A DNA stretch of 64,000 bases, taken from the NCBI RefSeq assembly GCF_000203815.1, contig NW_004457624.1, positions 1,984,001 to 2,048,000 on the forward strand, read 5' to 3'. How positions within the stretch are numbered: the stretch's first letter is position 1; every line of letters starts with the position of its first letter. The DNA is from Cavenderia fasciculata. Its lineage: Eukaryota > Evosea > Eumycetozoa > Acytosteliales > Cavenderiaceae. The notes beneath the pieces were generated by a model. That model did no database searches. It worked only from the letters and a program-made list of their open reading frames with translations, and had not been told where the DNA came from. A program made the position numbers and the translations under genes. Shown here piece by piece: positions 1-11,411 of this stretch.

Positions 1-324
1 TATACAATCAATCAATCAAATAATTGATTATAATTCATTGTAGATAATATTTGAATTCGTATCTCCCTTTATACATAGATATAGGTTATATGTATATGTA
101 TAACTAACTATATGCAAATATATTAAAACAATGAAGATCTTTTGGCTCTACACTATTAATAAAAATTTAAAAAAAGATGATATTTTAAATAATCTGAGCA
201 GAAGTGAAATTCATTCTATTCTTCTTCAAAACGAGTATTTTATTTAAATACTATCATTAGTTACTAGTTCTATAGAGATAATCTATCTATCTATCTATCT
301 ATATTTATATTTATATTTACACTA
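1..324. other. Left-edge intergenic DNA
   Basis: Very AT-rich sequence with no supportable gene. A short TCTA microsatellite lies at about 280-303, just before the start codon of the phospholipase D gene, so this stretch probably holds that gene's promoter and 5' UTR. Confidence 0.6.
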
Positions 325-3300
325 ATGTTTGTACTACAAATTCATAGTGTAACATTTTATAATAGTTCAACACAGAATAAACCTAGAAATGTATTCTTGG
401 ATATATCAAACGAGAATCAACCATCACGTAGATACTTTGTAGGAAGATTCTCTACTAGTAGTACAAAGTCCTGTGAATCAATTGTTCATATATCAAAGAC
501 TCCTATTACTGTACATCTATCATACGGTCCGTTGATGTATCATGATTTAGGTCCTCAAACAATTTATGAATTCCTTTATGAAGATCCTGTTCATTTGGGA
601 AAGAAAAAGGTAAATATATCTAAAATCAAATATATTGATAATGAATGAATTAATGATTTCCTCCTCCCTCTTTATCTTTTCTAGTTTTTAACATTTGGAA
701 GAAGAGGACCATTATATCATGTTTGTTATAGTGTATCTCTTGTTAAATATTCATATGGATTCTCATTGAACAAGATTAGTTGTTTGAAACAAATCACAAC
801 TCAAAAGGATCAACTATTTGCAGAGGTTGAATTCAATCATAGTCCTCAGAGTATTGGTTTGGGTCATACCAATCGTTATCATTTGGGTAATTTCCAATCT
901 CATGATATGACTGAAATACATAGTGTTCATAATTGTATGATCGATTGATATAAATAACTCTATCAACTTCTTCTACTGTTTACTTACTTTTTTGTTTCAT
1001 TCCCTTTTTTTTTAGTAACATTTTCAACACTTGGAAACTTTGTTATAACATTTTATGTAAAGACACCAATAGCAGAATATATCTTGGGAACTATGAAATA
1101 TACACCAACACATGAGATTAGTAATAATCCAGCTATATTACAAGGGTTGTCGGCATTTACATCGTCTACAACTAGTCCTATAATGCCACCTCCACTTGCT
1201 CAGACACATCCAACCAATCCATCGTCATCATCGTCGGTTCCGTCGAGCGAGTATTTGGCAAATGATCGAACACTAAATATGAGTAATGAAATGTATAATA
1301 GCGGCAACCACAATAGCAATAATGTACTCAATAATGTACAACAGCAACAACAGCAGCAACAGCAACAACAACATCAACAACAACAACAGCAACAACAACA
1401 AATCATTTTAAACAAAGAGAGAGGAGGATTGTTATTTAATCGTACAAACGACGACAAGATCTATACATTCTTGATGGATGATTTTTCAACGACGAAAAAG
1501 ATCACTCTAACCTCTCCCGAAGGTAAAGGATCATACGAATTTGTATTTACATTGACAAAAACAGACTATATGTTGACTGGCGAGTCAAACAATCAAAGAC
1601 TGGATGGAGAAGAAATCGACTCGTCACCACTTTTAACAATTCACACAAAAGATAATCCAAACACTGCACCAACAAGAAGATATTTACCAGTAGTTGATAA
1701 AGATAAAAATATACCTACCAACGCTACTAGTAATAGTGCAAGTAGTAATAATAATAATAATAATAATAACAATTCAGGTCAAGAAGAAATTAATAATACA
1801 TCATTTAGTATACAGACAGAAGGAAATGATGTAGAGATTCTTATTGATGGTTTACAAACATTTAGAAGATATTTTGAAGTGATGATGGCTGCCAAACACA
1901 GTATCAATATTTTGGCTTGGGAATTGTCATTTTCATTTGGTCTGGTGATGACTGAGCGAGTCAAGAGTGGAATCCCAACATTTTCAGGTGGTTCAACAGA
2001 AAGTCTTGGTAAATGGATTACATTGGAGGATGTTTTATTGTCTCGAGCATTGGATGGTGTCTCTGTTAGAATCATTGTTTGGCGTCATGAACTACTTTCT
2101 CATCTTACTAGATTTTTGTATTTGGGTGAAGTTACAATTGAAAGAGAAGCTGCAAAACTTGAAAGAAGATGTAAACGATTGGGTATACCCTGTAGAATCC
2201 TAAATACCACCCATCACAATCTAAATGACATTTATGAGGATGAATTGCATCCACCTCAATACCAATACCCAACACCACAACAACAACAAAAACAACAACA
2301 ACACCTCAAACCAATTGGTCATATTACCATTATTATTGCTGGTAACCCAGAAGGTATCCTTTCATCTCATCATGAAAAGTTGGTATTGATCGATTCAGAG
2401 TGTCCAGAGAATTGTGTAGCTCTTACTGGTGGATTTGATATGGCTCGTGGTCGTTATGATCAACCTTTACATCAAATTCCAAAACAAATTAGATATTTAC
2501 CAACAACAAAAGATGAAAAATTGGGAAATTCTACATCTTCTTCATCAAATTCATCAAATTCATCACCTACAAACAATTTAAATCGACCAATTAGATATAC
2601 AGGTACCAATATTCAACCAGTACTTCCACAAATTAGATTCCTTTGGCATGATATACAAATTCTACTTCGTGGTCCATCAACTCAACAACTTCGACTTCAT
2701 TTTATTCAAAGATGGGTTCATGCATTTACCAATAACATTTCTCTAACACGTTCAAAGTCACTTATCAAAGATGTACAACTTGAACAAAACTTTCATTGTC
2801 AAAAGGCTCATCTTAAAAACAATGAAATCCAAGTAACTCATACCGACCCGGCACCAATCTATCGTGACTGTTCCGTTAGACTATTTAGAAATTGGAAAGG
2901 AGTTTTGGATAGTAACCTATTGTTTGACGATTTTGGAAAGATGATTCTAAACGCAAAAGAATTCCTCTACATTGAACATCAATATCCATTCCAAAACTTT
3001 ACTCTTACCTATTACATGTGTGAAGCATTAAAAGCAAAACCAAATCTTCATATCTTAATCGTTACTCCAGTTAAAACTGATTTACCAAGTGGTCTTGTCG
3101 GTGAATTATTTGATTGGTCTCAAGATCATAGTAAGTTTGAAAATATAGATACATTTTAATAGAATATTCATATTAAAATTTTTTTAATTTATTTTTAGTT
3201 ATAAGACATTTACATTTAATTTATAGTGTTGCGCCTGATAGAGTTGGAGTTTATGGTTTAATTAGACAAGATGAAGAAACAAAAAGAAGTAAGTTTAAAA

Positions 3301-3816
3301 AAAAAAAGAATTGAATATTTATATAAATTTACTAATATACGTCTTTTTCGTTTAGTTAAACCAATTTATATTCATTCAAAATTAATAGTAGTTGATGATG
3401 TAACATTAAATGTTGGTAGTACGAATATGGATAATATGAGTTTTTTTCATTCAAGTGAATTAAGTATATCAGTGATGGATCCAGCACTGGCAAGAGAGAC
3501 TAGGGTAAGATTGGCACAAGAACATCTTGGAGATCATTACAATGAATCAATGGTGACCAACTTTATGGAAATGTTTCATTGTTTTAAAAGAGTTTCAGAT
3601 GAAAACTATGAAAGACTACGTCACAAGAGATTATTAATTGGCAGACCTATTGCACTTAATCCTCTTGACAAGTATGATTTCCTACTCAAAAAGATTTACT
3701 ATCCAAACAAATTTACAAAACTATTATTCAAACTTGGTGTAGACACTGAAGAATGGATAAACAAGGTTGTAAATAATCCTTCGAGTTGGTTGAGTAAATT
3801 TAAACCAAAATTATAA
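325..3816 (+). CDS. Phospholipase D (two HKD motifs)
   Basis: A PLD-superfamily enzyme that should hydrolyse phosphatidylcholine to phosphatidic acid and choline. Five exons fit the frame: 325-609, 685-934, 1016-3130, 3199-3288 and 3356-3816, giving 1066 residues. The two catalytic HxKxxxxD motifs are visible: the first (HEKLVLID) near residue 631, followed by the GGFDxxxGRYD block typical of eukaryotic PLDs, and the second (HSKLIVVDD) near residue 920, followed by GSTNMDNMSF. The first ~180 residues are beta-rich and could be a C2-like membrane module, which is inference. Gln- and Asn-rich low-complexity runs follow at about residues 265-290 and 420-430. There is no signal peptide. It converges on the BRAP-like gene with only 32 bp between stop codons. 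D. discoideum has several PLD paralogues and I cannot say which one this matches. Confidence 0.93.
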
Positions 3817-3848
3817 ATAAAATAATAAATCAAAGTGGAAATGTTTAT

Positions 3849-5782
3849 TTATTTCTTTTTTGGTTTTGATTTTTTAGGAGGACCAACTGTAACAGAAGCA
3901 TCTCTCATTTCACTATTCTCATTAATGGTTCTTTGTGCCTCTATAAAGAATCTTAAATCTCTCAACTCTTCTGTTAAATCTTGAATTTGTTGTTCCTTTT
4001 CATCATCTTGTTTTTTATATTTTTCTTGATTATCTTTCATTGCTCTATTAATCTAATAAAAAATAAAAAAAGTTAGATAAATATATTATTTCTTTTTTTC
4101 TATTTCTATTTCTTACTTGTTGTAAAAATGAAGATTCTTTTTCCAATTCTTCAATTTTTTGTTTTAATTTTAAATGTTTTGTATTCCAACGACCATTTAC
4201 TTTATCCAATTCATCTTTGAAGAAATGACTATTGTTTACCTTTTCCTTTTCCATTTTAATCATTTGTTGTTCGAAAAAGGCACGTTGTTGTTCGAGTTGA
4301 GATGTTAGCAAAAAGTTATATTCCATTTCGATTGATTCTATTTTCTCTTCTTTGAGATGTGATCCCTCTCTGACATCAGACGATGCCGATGGATTTGGAA
4401 ACTCCAACACTTTTCCATCGGTTCTATTTTGTATTAATCTATGTACATATCCATCGCCTGCATAATCCCATACACGTTGTGTTTCCAACTCTAGTGCGTA
4501 GGTGTGCATTGTCTCCTCATAGTGTTTGTTTGCATGTGAATTGACGTATCGACTACAACCAACGTGTCCACATATAATACAAATCCACAAAGACTCTGTA
4601 GTATCGCATTTGACACACATGTTGTTATTTTCAACCGATGGTATTTGAATGTGTCGACATACCGGGCAAGTATTATCACCTTTCCATCTAGCCAAACAAT
4701 CACAATGGAATGCATGATGACATAATACCGTTACAACACCCGATGTCGAAGCATCCATTCTTTCCAAACATACTGGACACGATGGTATCTCTACCAATGT
4801 TCCACCAACCTCTGTTAATTGTGAAAATATATAAGAATCTTGTGATTTTCCTAATTGATATTCAACTCTTGCAACAAATAATAATATACATGTTTCTGGC
4901 TATCGAAAATAAAAAGAAAAATAAATATCAAATAATTTAAGTTTACTTCTTTTTCCTTTTTACATACTTCAAAAGAAGAGAAATGTTTTCCATTATATAA
5001 TTGATAGAATTCATCAGCATGACATTGATCTCTAAACTTTAACAATACCATATAACGATTGGGTGATGCATCTCTAACAATTTTCATTTCTTCAAGATGT
5101 TCAGCTGATTGTGAAAGAAAATGAATGAGATCGGGAATTGATAAATATGATGGTACTGCATGTAAACAAATTATATTACTTCTACTTGACTATTAGAAAT
5201 GAAGAAGAAGAAGAAGAAGAAGTTTTAATAACAATGAAATAAATAGATAGTAATTAATGTACATACAGGTAATAAACATAATGAAGATGGTGCATTGGTA
5301 TTAGCCTTTGCAATTTCATTGTCAACAAATAAATGAATTGATCCTTCAATCACTTCAATATTTGGATTACCAGAAAAGAATGGTATACTTGTTGGTGAAG
5401 ATTGTGATGACTGTTGTGAAGAAGTAGTCATGATTATATTTGTAGTTGTTGTAATAGTTGTTGATGTAGTTGTTGTAGATGTTGATACTTCATTTAATCC
5501 ACCAACTATATTATTATTATTATTATTATTGTTATTATTATTATTTGAATCTAAATTTACAATTGAACTAGGTAATAGTACTTTTTTCATTGGTTTTAAC
5601 TTTCCAGATAAACTTAGAGATGATGATGATGATGGTATCGATGATGATGGATCTAAAAGTGATTGTGATGGTGAAGATGATAATGTTGAACTTGTACTAT
5701 TACTATTGATTGCTCCTCCTCCTCCCACCATCGTCGTAGTGCTAGTTGATGATGAAGCAGCTGATAAAGGTGTCAATGACAT
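3849..5782 (-). CDS. brap: BRAP/IMP-type RING E3 ubiquitin ligase
   Basis: Homologue of BRCA1-associated protein (BRAP2/IMP), a RING E3 known in animals to modulate Ras-MAPK scaffolding. Exons on the minus strand: 5782-5267, 5189-4968, 4899-4117, 4052-3849 (574 residues). The N-terminus is a Ser/Thr/Asn-rich tail. The RRM-like BRAP2 domain (around IICLHAVPSYLSIPDLIHF) starts near residue 176. The C3HC4-type RING starts at CPVC (residue ~287), followed directly by a ZnF-UBP domain (CVKCDTTESLWICIICGHVGC, split here only by reading), and a coiled coil from about residue 410 to 560 ends in a Lys-rich tail. This order is diagnostic. The start at the MSLTPL methionine is preferred because upstream sequence looks untranslated, although an in-frame ATG exists at 5848. 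Confidence 0.93.
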
Positions 5783-6194
5783 GATACTCTGTCTCGAATC
5801 ACTCGCTATATAATAAAGGTTTGAATATTCAATTAAAATACTATGCATAAATTAATTAATATATTAAAAATAAAAAAGAAACAAGTAAAGAGATAGATAG
5901 ATATCTTTTTTTTGTAAACTAGTCAAACTTGTGTCAAGGTTTAATTTAAGAAAAAAAAAAGATTTATAAAGTAAAACAAAAATTAAAAAATATTAATAAT
6001 CAATAAAAATAAATCATTTGTTTTCTTAATATAAGAAAGAAAAAAAAAAGTAATATATAAATTGTACAGATATTAATCTTTGATCTTTTTTCAAAGATTA
6101 AAAAAAAAATTAAATTAATTTCATTGCGTGATGAACTTCCCCAGAGCTCTGGTTGATGAATCATCACACTTGTTCTTGTTGTTGATGTCATAGA
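5783..6194. promoter_or_regulatory. Divergent promoter between brap and thioesterase genes
   Basis: About 410 bp of AT-rich DNA with oligo-A/T runs between two divergent start codons. Nothing coding is visible. By position it must drive both genes; no specific factor site is recognised. Confidence 0.45.
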
Positions 6195-8071
6195 ATGCAA
6201 TCGATAACAAGAGGATTAACACAAACTAGTAAAAGACTTGCTTCAAAGTCATTACTAGCAACTAGTAGTATTAACTCTACCTCTTCTTCTTCTTCATCCT
6301 CCTCTTCATTCTCATTCAATACTTCTTCATCTTTATCATCTTTATCATCTTTATCAAAAACATTTATAAATAATAATAATAATAATCAAACGATATTTAA
6401 ATCATTATATTCAAATAATAATGGAGGAAGAGATGAGAATATTGATTTTCAAAATACAGTAGAGATTAGTGGATTACCATCGACCATTACCAAACATGAT
6501 ATTCAAGATCTATTCCCAGGACTATCGATTTCACACAATGGTATAAAGATGATTTTTGACGATGAGACCAACTTGGGTTACGCCTATGTAACATTTGACA
6601 CGCAATCTGATCGATTGGGTGCACTTCAAATTCGTGATGCCAACATTGGTAGTGTCAAGGTTAATATCTTGCCATTGTCAATCAACAAAAAGGATTGGAA
6701 GGATATTGGTTCATCGTCCTATCTACACAGAACCGCTGTCACAAACCATCTTTGGAGATCACGTACACCTCTTTTCGAACTAAAAAGCAAGACCATCAAC
6801 CATCCACCATCAAACAAGACCATCCCAATCGTTGAAAAGTCTCCACAAGACAGTTTTACAGAGATCTTTCTTCATTTTAGTTCAGACATTAATCTTCGTG
6901 AAATGTATCTAAGTCCATTTGGTCATTTACGTATTGGTAGATTCCTTGAAGATCTTGATGCTCTTGCTGGTACTGTTGCATACAAGTAAGATAGAAAAGA
7001 AAAGAAAAGAAAAGATATAATTATATTTATTTATTTCAAATTCTTTTATTTTTTTTTTATAGACATGCAGAAGGAACAAGTGAAGAAAAGTTATTTACAA
7101 TTGTAACTGCATGTGTTGATAGAATTCATTTATTAAGACCATTATGTCCAGATAAAGATTTCAAGATGGAAGGTATAGTAACATGGGTTGGTAAATCATC
7201 GATGGAGATTATGATCAAGGTTAGATCGATGGATCCAGCCACCAAGGTATGGGAACCAGTTTTGATTTCCTACTTTACCATGGTTGCTTTGAACCCTGAA
7301 AACAGAAAGGCTGCACCTGTCAATCAGTTGGTTCTCGATACTGAGAAGCAAAGAAAACTATTCGAGGATGGTGAACTTCATAAACAACAACGTCTCAGTC
7401 ATTCACAACAATCACTTCAAACCAGTCCTCCAACCGACGCTGAGTTGAAAACCATTCACGACCTCTTTATGACTAGTAATCAACCACAACAATTTGAAAA
7501 GACTCAATGGATTCCAATGAAAAATACCAATCAGACCACCGTCATTCTCTGTCAACCCCAGGAACGTAATATGCATGGCAATATTTTTGGTGGCTACCTA
7601 ATGAGAAAGGGATTCGAGTTGGCATTTACAACTTGTTTTGTAAGATTCAACAAATCGATTCCTCAATTCTTTGCCATGGATGATATCACCTTTTTACAAT
7701 CGGTCGATATTGGCAACATCTTGTCGATGGATGCTACCATTGTCTATGTTCACCCCATTCCAGATCTAAAGGAAAGTTATTATGTCCAAGTAGAGGTTAC
7801 TGCACATGTATCCAATCCAATCAAATCTGGTCCAGAAAAGAAACGATCAAATACTTTTAATTTCACATTCCTCTGTACTCCACCAGATTCCTCTACCAAT
7901 TATTCAACCACGGCTCAACAACCAGAAAAGCAAGGAAGCGGTGATATCCCAAAACCAATTAGAATCTTACCACAAACCTATACTGAAGCTATGCGTTATT
8001 TGGCTGGTAAACGTATTGTTGATAGACAAAAATTATATAGTCAATCTGATTTGGATGTTTGGAGAGAATAA
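6195..8071 (+). CDS. RRM-ACOT9-like acyl-CoA thioesterase fusion, probably mitochondrial
   Basis: Two exons (6195-6985 and 7063-8071) encode 599 residues. The N-terminus (MQSITRGLTQTSKRLASKS) is Arg/Ser-rich and free of acids, like a mitochondrial transit peptide. After a Ser/Asn-rich linker, residues ~88-165 look like an RNA recognition motif, with an RNP2-like VEISGLP and an RNP1-like GYAYVTF. From about residue 210 the protein is a double-hotdog acyl-CoA thioesterase of the ACOT9 kind, which hydrolyses acyl-CoAs in mitochondria; the second hotdog contains MHGNIFGGYLMRKGFELA and the segment FFAMDDITFLQSVDIGNIL. The RRM and the start of the first hotdog lie in one uninterrupted exon, so the fusion is not a splice-model artefact. 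Human ACOT9 has no RRM. It ends 64 bp from the PEPC stop codon on the other strand. Confidence 0.88.
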
Positions 8072-8135
8072 AAAGAGAAAAAGAATAAGAAAAAAAATAT
8101 AAAAATAAATTCTAAATATCTTTTATTTTTTCTAT

Positions 8136-11050
8136 TTATCCAGTATTACGTAAACCAGCAGCTAAACCATTAATACTAATGATTAAGATATCTACGAGGA
8201 TTGGGTTCTGAGCTTCAACATGATTTGAGCGAAGACGACGGAGAACTTCTGCTTGAATATAATTTAGTGGATCTAAATATGAACGACGTATAGCGATGAA
8301 ATGTTGTAATAGTTTGTTGTCTTGTTGAAGAGTTGAATGATTGGTGAGTGAAAGAATAGATGATACAGTTTTGTTGAGTAGACCAATCATTTCCTTGCCA
8401 AGTGATTGTAGTTCGAATGGCACCAAAAGGTCATTGTAACGAGCAGCAATGAGGGGATCAGCCTTCATCAACACCATTTCAATGAGATCAATGGTAGTTT
8501 GAAAGTATGGCCAAGACTTGTACATTTCCTTTAGGTCATTGGTATAACCTTTTTCCTTGGCCGCTTCTAATGCCTCGGCAACACCCAACCAAGCTGGCAA
8601 GATTAATCTAGTTTGAGTGAATGCGAAAATCCATGGAATAGCACGAAGCGATTCAATACCACCACTAACATTACGCTTTTGAGGACGACTACCAATATTT
8701 AAATGTGAAAGTTCTCTTTCCGGAGTGGATGCACGGAAATAACGAACAAAGTTTTCGTTTCCTCTAACGATGGAGCGATACTTTTTACCGGAAACAGAAG
8801 AGAGTTCATCCATGATTTCACGCCAATGATCACTTGGTGGAGGAGGTGGTAAGAGAGTTTGTTGGAGTGTGGCGGTGGTATAGACTTCGATGGAACGGAA
8901 TGCTACACCTGGTTGACCATAATGAGCTGTAATCATTTCACCTTGTTCAGTTACTCTTAGACGACCATTGATTGAACCACCTGGTTGAGATTGGATGGCC
9001 AAATAGGTTGGTGCACCACCACGACCAATCGTTCCACCACGACCATGGAATAGAGTTAGTTTGACGCCATGTTTATCAGACAATTTTGTCAAAATCTCTT
9101 GAGCCTTGTATAATGACCATGAACTAGTCAATCTACCAGAGTCTTTGGAAGAGTCGGAATAACCAAGCATAATTTCTTGACTTCCATTGATTCTATCCTT
9201 GTACCATTTGATACTGTACAATTGTTCCATAGTCTGTGGAGCACGTTCCAAATCATCAATCATTTCAAACAGAGGAGCTACACGTTGTGGAAACTTATTA
9301 CCAGACTCTTTTTGAAGGAGTTCAACTGCTAAAATATCACTTGGATTTTGACACATACTAATAACATAGGCACCAAGGGATTCAGCTGGTAATTCAGCAG
9401 CCATACGGAATGTATCAAGTACCTCTTGAACTCTAGCATTACAAGGTAAATCCTTTGGTACAAGTGGTCTCTTTGATTCCAATTCTCGAATTAAAAACTC
9501 TTGTCTCTCTTTTTCATTCCATGACAAATAAGATCCAATTCCCAAATAATTGGTAATTGCATCCAATACTTCTGAATGTCTTGTTGATTCTTGTCTAATA
9601 TCTAATTTTGATAATGTTAATCCAAAACAATTTAATTGTCTAATTACCTATAAAAAGTAAAAGTAAAAGTAAAAGTAAATATTAATATTTGTATAATTAT
9701 TATAAATTATTTTTTGTTTTCTTACATCAATTAATCTACCATTTGCAACATCAATAGCACCAACAGAAATTAAAGAATCATAACAAAGTAAAAGAGGATC
9801 TAAAACTTGTTTTGCAGTATGATAGATATCATCATCATCATGATCTGGTGGAGGGGTTTGACCACCAATTAAATCTTCATAATGTTTTTTGGTTAACAAC
9901 ATTTTGTCTCTCATTTCAGCCAATAAAATTCTATAACCTTCACGTTCAGGAATACCAGATCCACCACCAAATTCCTTGTAAAGAGTCAATACTGGTTTTG
10001 GTCTATTTGTATTTCTACGTTCTTGTGCTTTCAATGCAGCCTCTGCCAATTCTGGTGTCATCCTTACCATTGAAAGTTCAAACAACAGTGCATCAATCTC
10101 TTTATAAAATAATGATGCAGCTATCCATCTTGAAAAATAGGATACTTGTTTTGTTACTTTTGAATTTACATTATCATTTCCATCTCTATCTCCTCCCTAA
10201 AATAAAATAATTAATTATTAAATAAGAATAAATAATAATATTTATATTATATTCTACTTGCCATCCAAGAACCAAATTTAATATTTGTAAAACCAAGAGG
10301 TAAATTTTTACCAGTATATTTGAAACAAGTACGATCTAGAACTTTCATAAACTTTGGTAGTGTACGCCAAAGGTTTTGTTCGAGGATTGAGAAACCGCCT
10401 TGAGCTTCTTCGAGGGGGGTTGGTTTGTTTCTACGGATTTCATCGGTCAACCAAGATCCACTAATCTCTCTACGTAGTTGGTCTTCCCAGTCTTTACGAT
10501 CACGTGAGCTTTGTGACTTGTTGCTCAGTCCTTCGAGTGCTTCTCCAATGTGATTGTTTTTAGTGATGAGAGTACGACGCATCATCTGGGTTGGATGAGC
10601 TGTCAATACCAACTCGATCGATTGTTCAGTCAGCGCCTTGTAGATTCGGTCTGGCTCGACACCAGCTTCGATCAATTGCTTAAAGATATCTTCACACGAA
10701 AACTTTAATACACCTTCTTCTTCGGATTCTAGGTTCTTTACCGATCGAATTAGATGGGTCTGTTCTGCAACGTTTGCAAGGTTCAAACAGTGGCTGAGTG
10801 TACGAGAGATACGTAGTGCACTTTCATTGGACAATGAAGACACCTTTTCTATAAATTTTTCCATAAACTCGGGTGTTCTTTCGCTTGGTGTCTCTGCAAG
10901 TAACAATTCCTTTACATCCTTGATTAATTGTTCTCCATCTCCACTCTTTTCCAACTCTTTGATAGAATCTTGTAAAATGTTTCTTAATTTATCAATATCT
11001 CTATCTAATTCATCTTTTTCTACTATTCCAAAATCTAATGGTCCTAACAT
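8136..11050 (-). CDS. ppc: Phosphoenolpyruvate carboxylase
   Basis: Carboxylates phosphoenolpyruvate with bicarbonate to oxaloacetate (anaplerosis), normally in the cytosol. Exons on the minus strand: 11050-10262, 10196-9726, 9647-8136 (923 residues, usual family size). Visible signatures: catalytic-loop LTAHPTQ with His152, GSWMGGDRDGN at ~260-270, KLDIRQESTRHSE near 435, GYSDSSKD, the glycine loop FHGRGGTIGRGG near 620, and the conserved C-terminal NTG. The N-terminus (MLGPLDFGIVEKDEL) lacks the plant-type phosphorylatable SIDAQLR serine region, so control by that kinase is not expected. Intron 1 is a GC-AG intron (donor GCAAGT). Using the nearby GT instead gives a stop or breaks the invariant motif, whereas the GC donor restores GSWM-GGDRDGN exactly. 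Confidence 0.96.
10197..10261 (-). other. GC-AG intron in ppc
   Basis: On the minus strand the exon ends in ATG and the intron starts GCAAGT and ends TTTTAG before GGAGGAGAT. Removing exactly this segment joins GSWM to GGDRDGN, an invariant PEPC block. The only nearby GT donor (3 nt further) gives either an in-frame stop or a damaged motif. Confidence 0.88.
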
Positions 11051-11411
11051 GATTTAGAAATAAATATAAATTATATCTATATAGATATATATAAATATAA
11101 AAGGGTAATAAAAGAGAGTAAAGAGAGATATATAAAAAGGTAATAAAGGGAGGGAGAGAGTAATGAGTAAATTGGATTTTTAATCATTGACAATTTTGTT
11201 CAAAGATTTTTTGTTTGAAAAAAAAAAAAAAAAGTGTAAAGTAATTTTTGTTTGGTTTGGCTTGATTCCATTGATTACCATTTTTAGAAAAATACTAGTA
11301 ATATTAAAACTAATAAATTTATTGTTGTGATTGATTGATTGATTGTGATGTGTTTTTTAAAAATATACAAAAAGGGGGTATTAATGTAATTAATTACATT
11401 TTTAATTTGAT
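11051..11411. promoter_or_regulatory. Upstream region of ppc and 3' flank of ndc80
   Basis: About 360 bp between the ppc start and the ndc80 stop, both on the minus strand. It contains a run of about 15 A at ~11220-11234 and AT-rich sequence, with no coding sign. It should hold the ppc promoter and the ndc80 polyadenylation signal. Confidence 0.4.

Noticed and set aside
5430-5813. 127-residue frame antisense to brap exon 1
   Set aside because: Built from Leu and Asp homopolymers complementary to Asn/Ser runs; no signal or domain.
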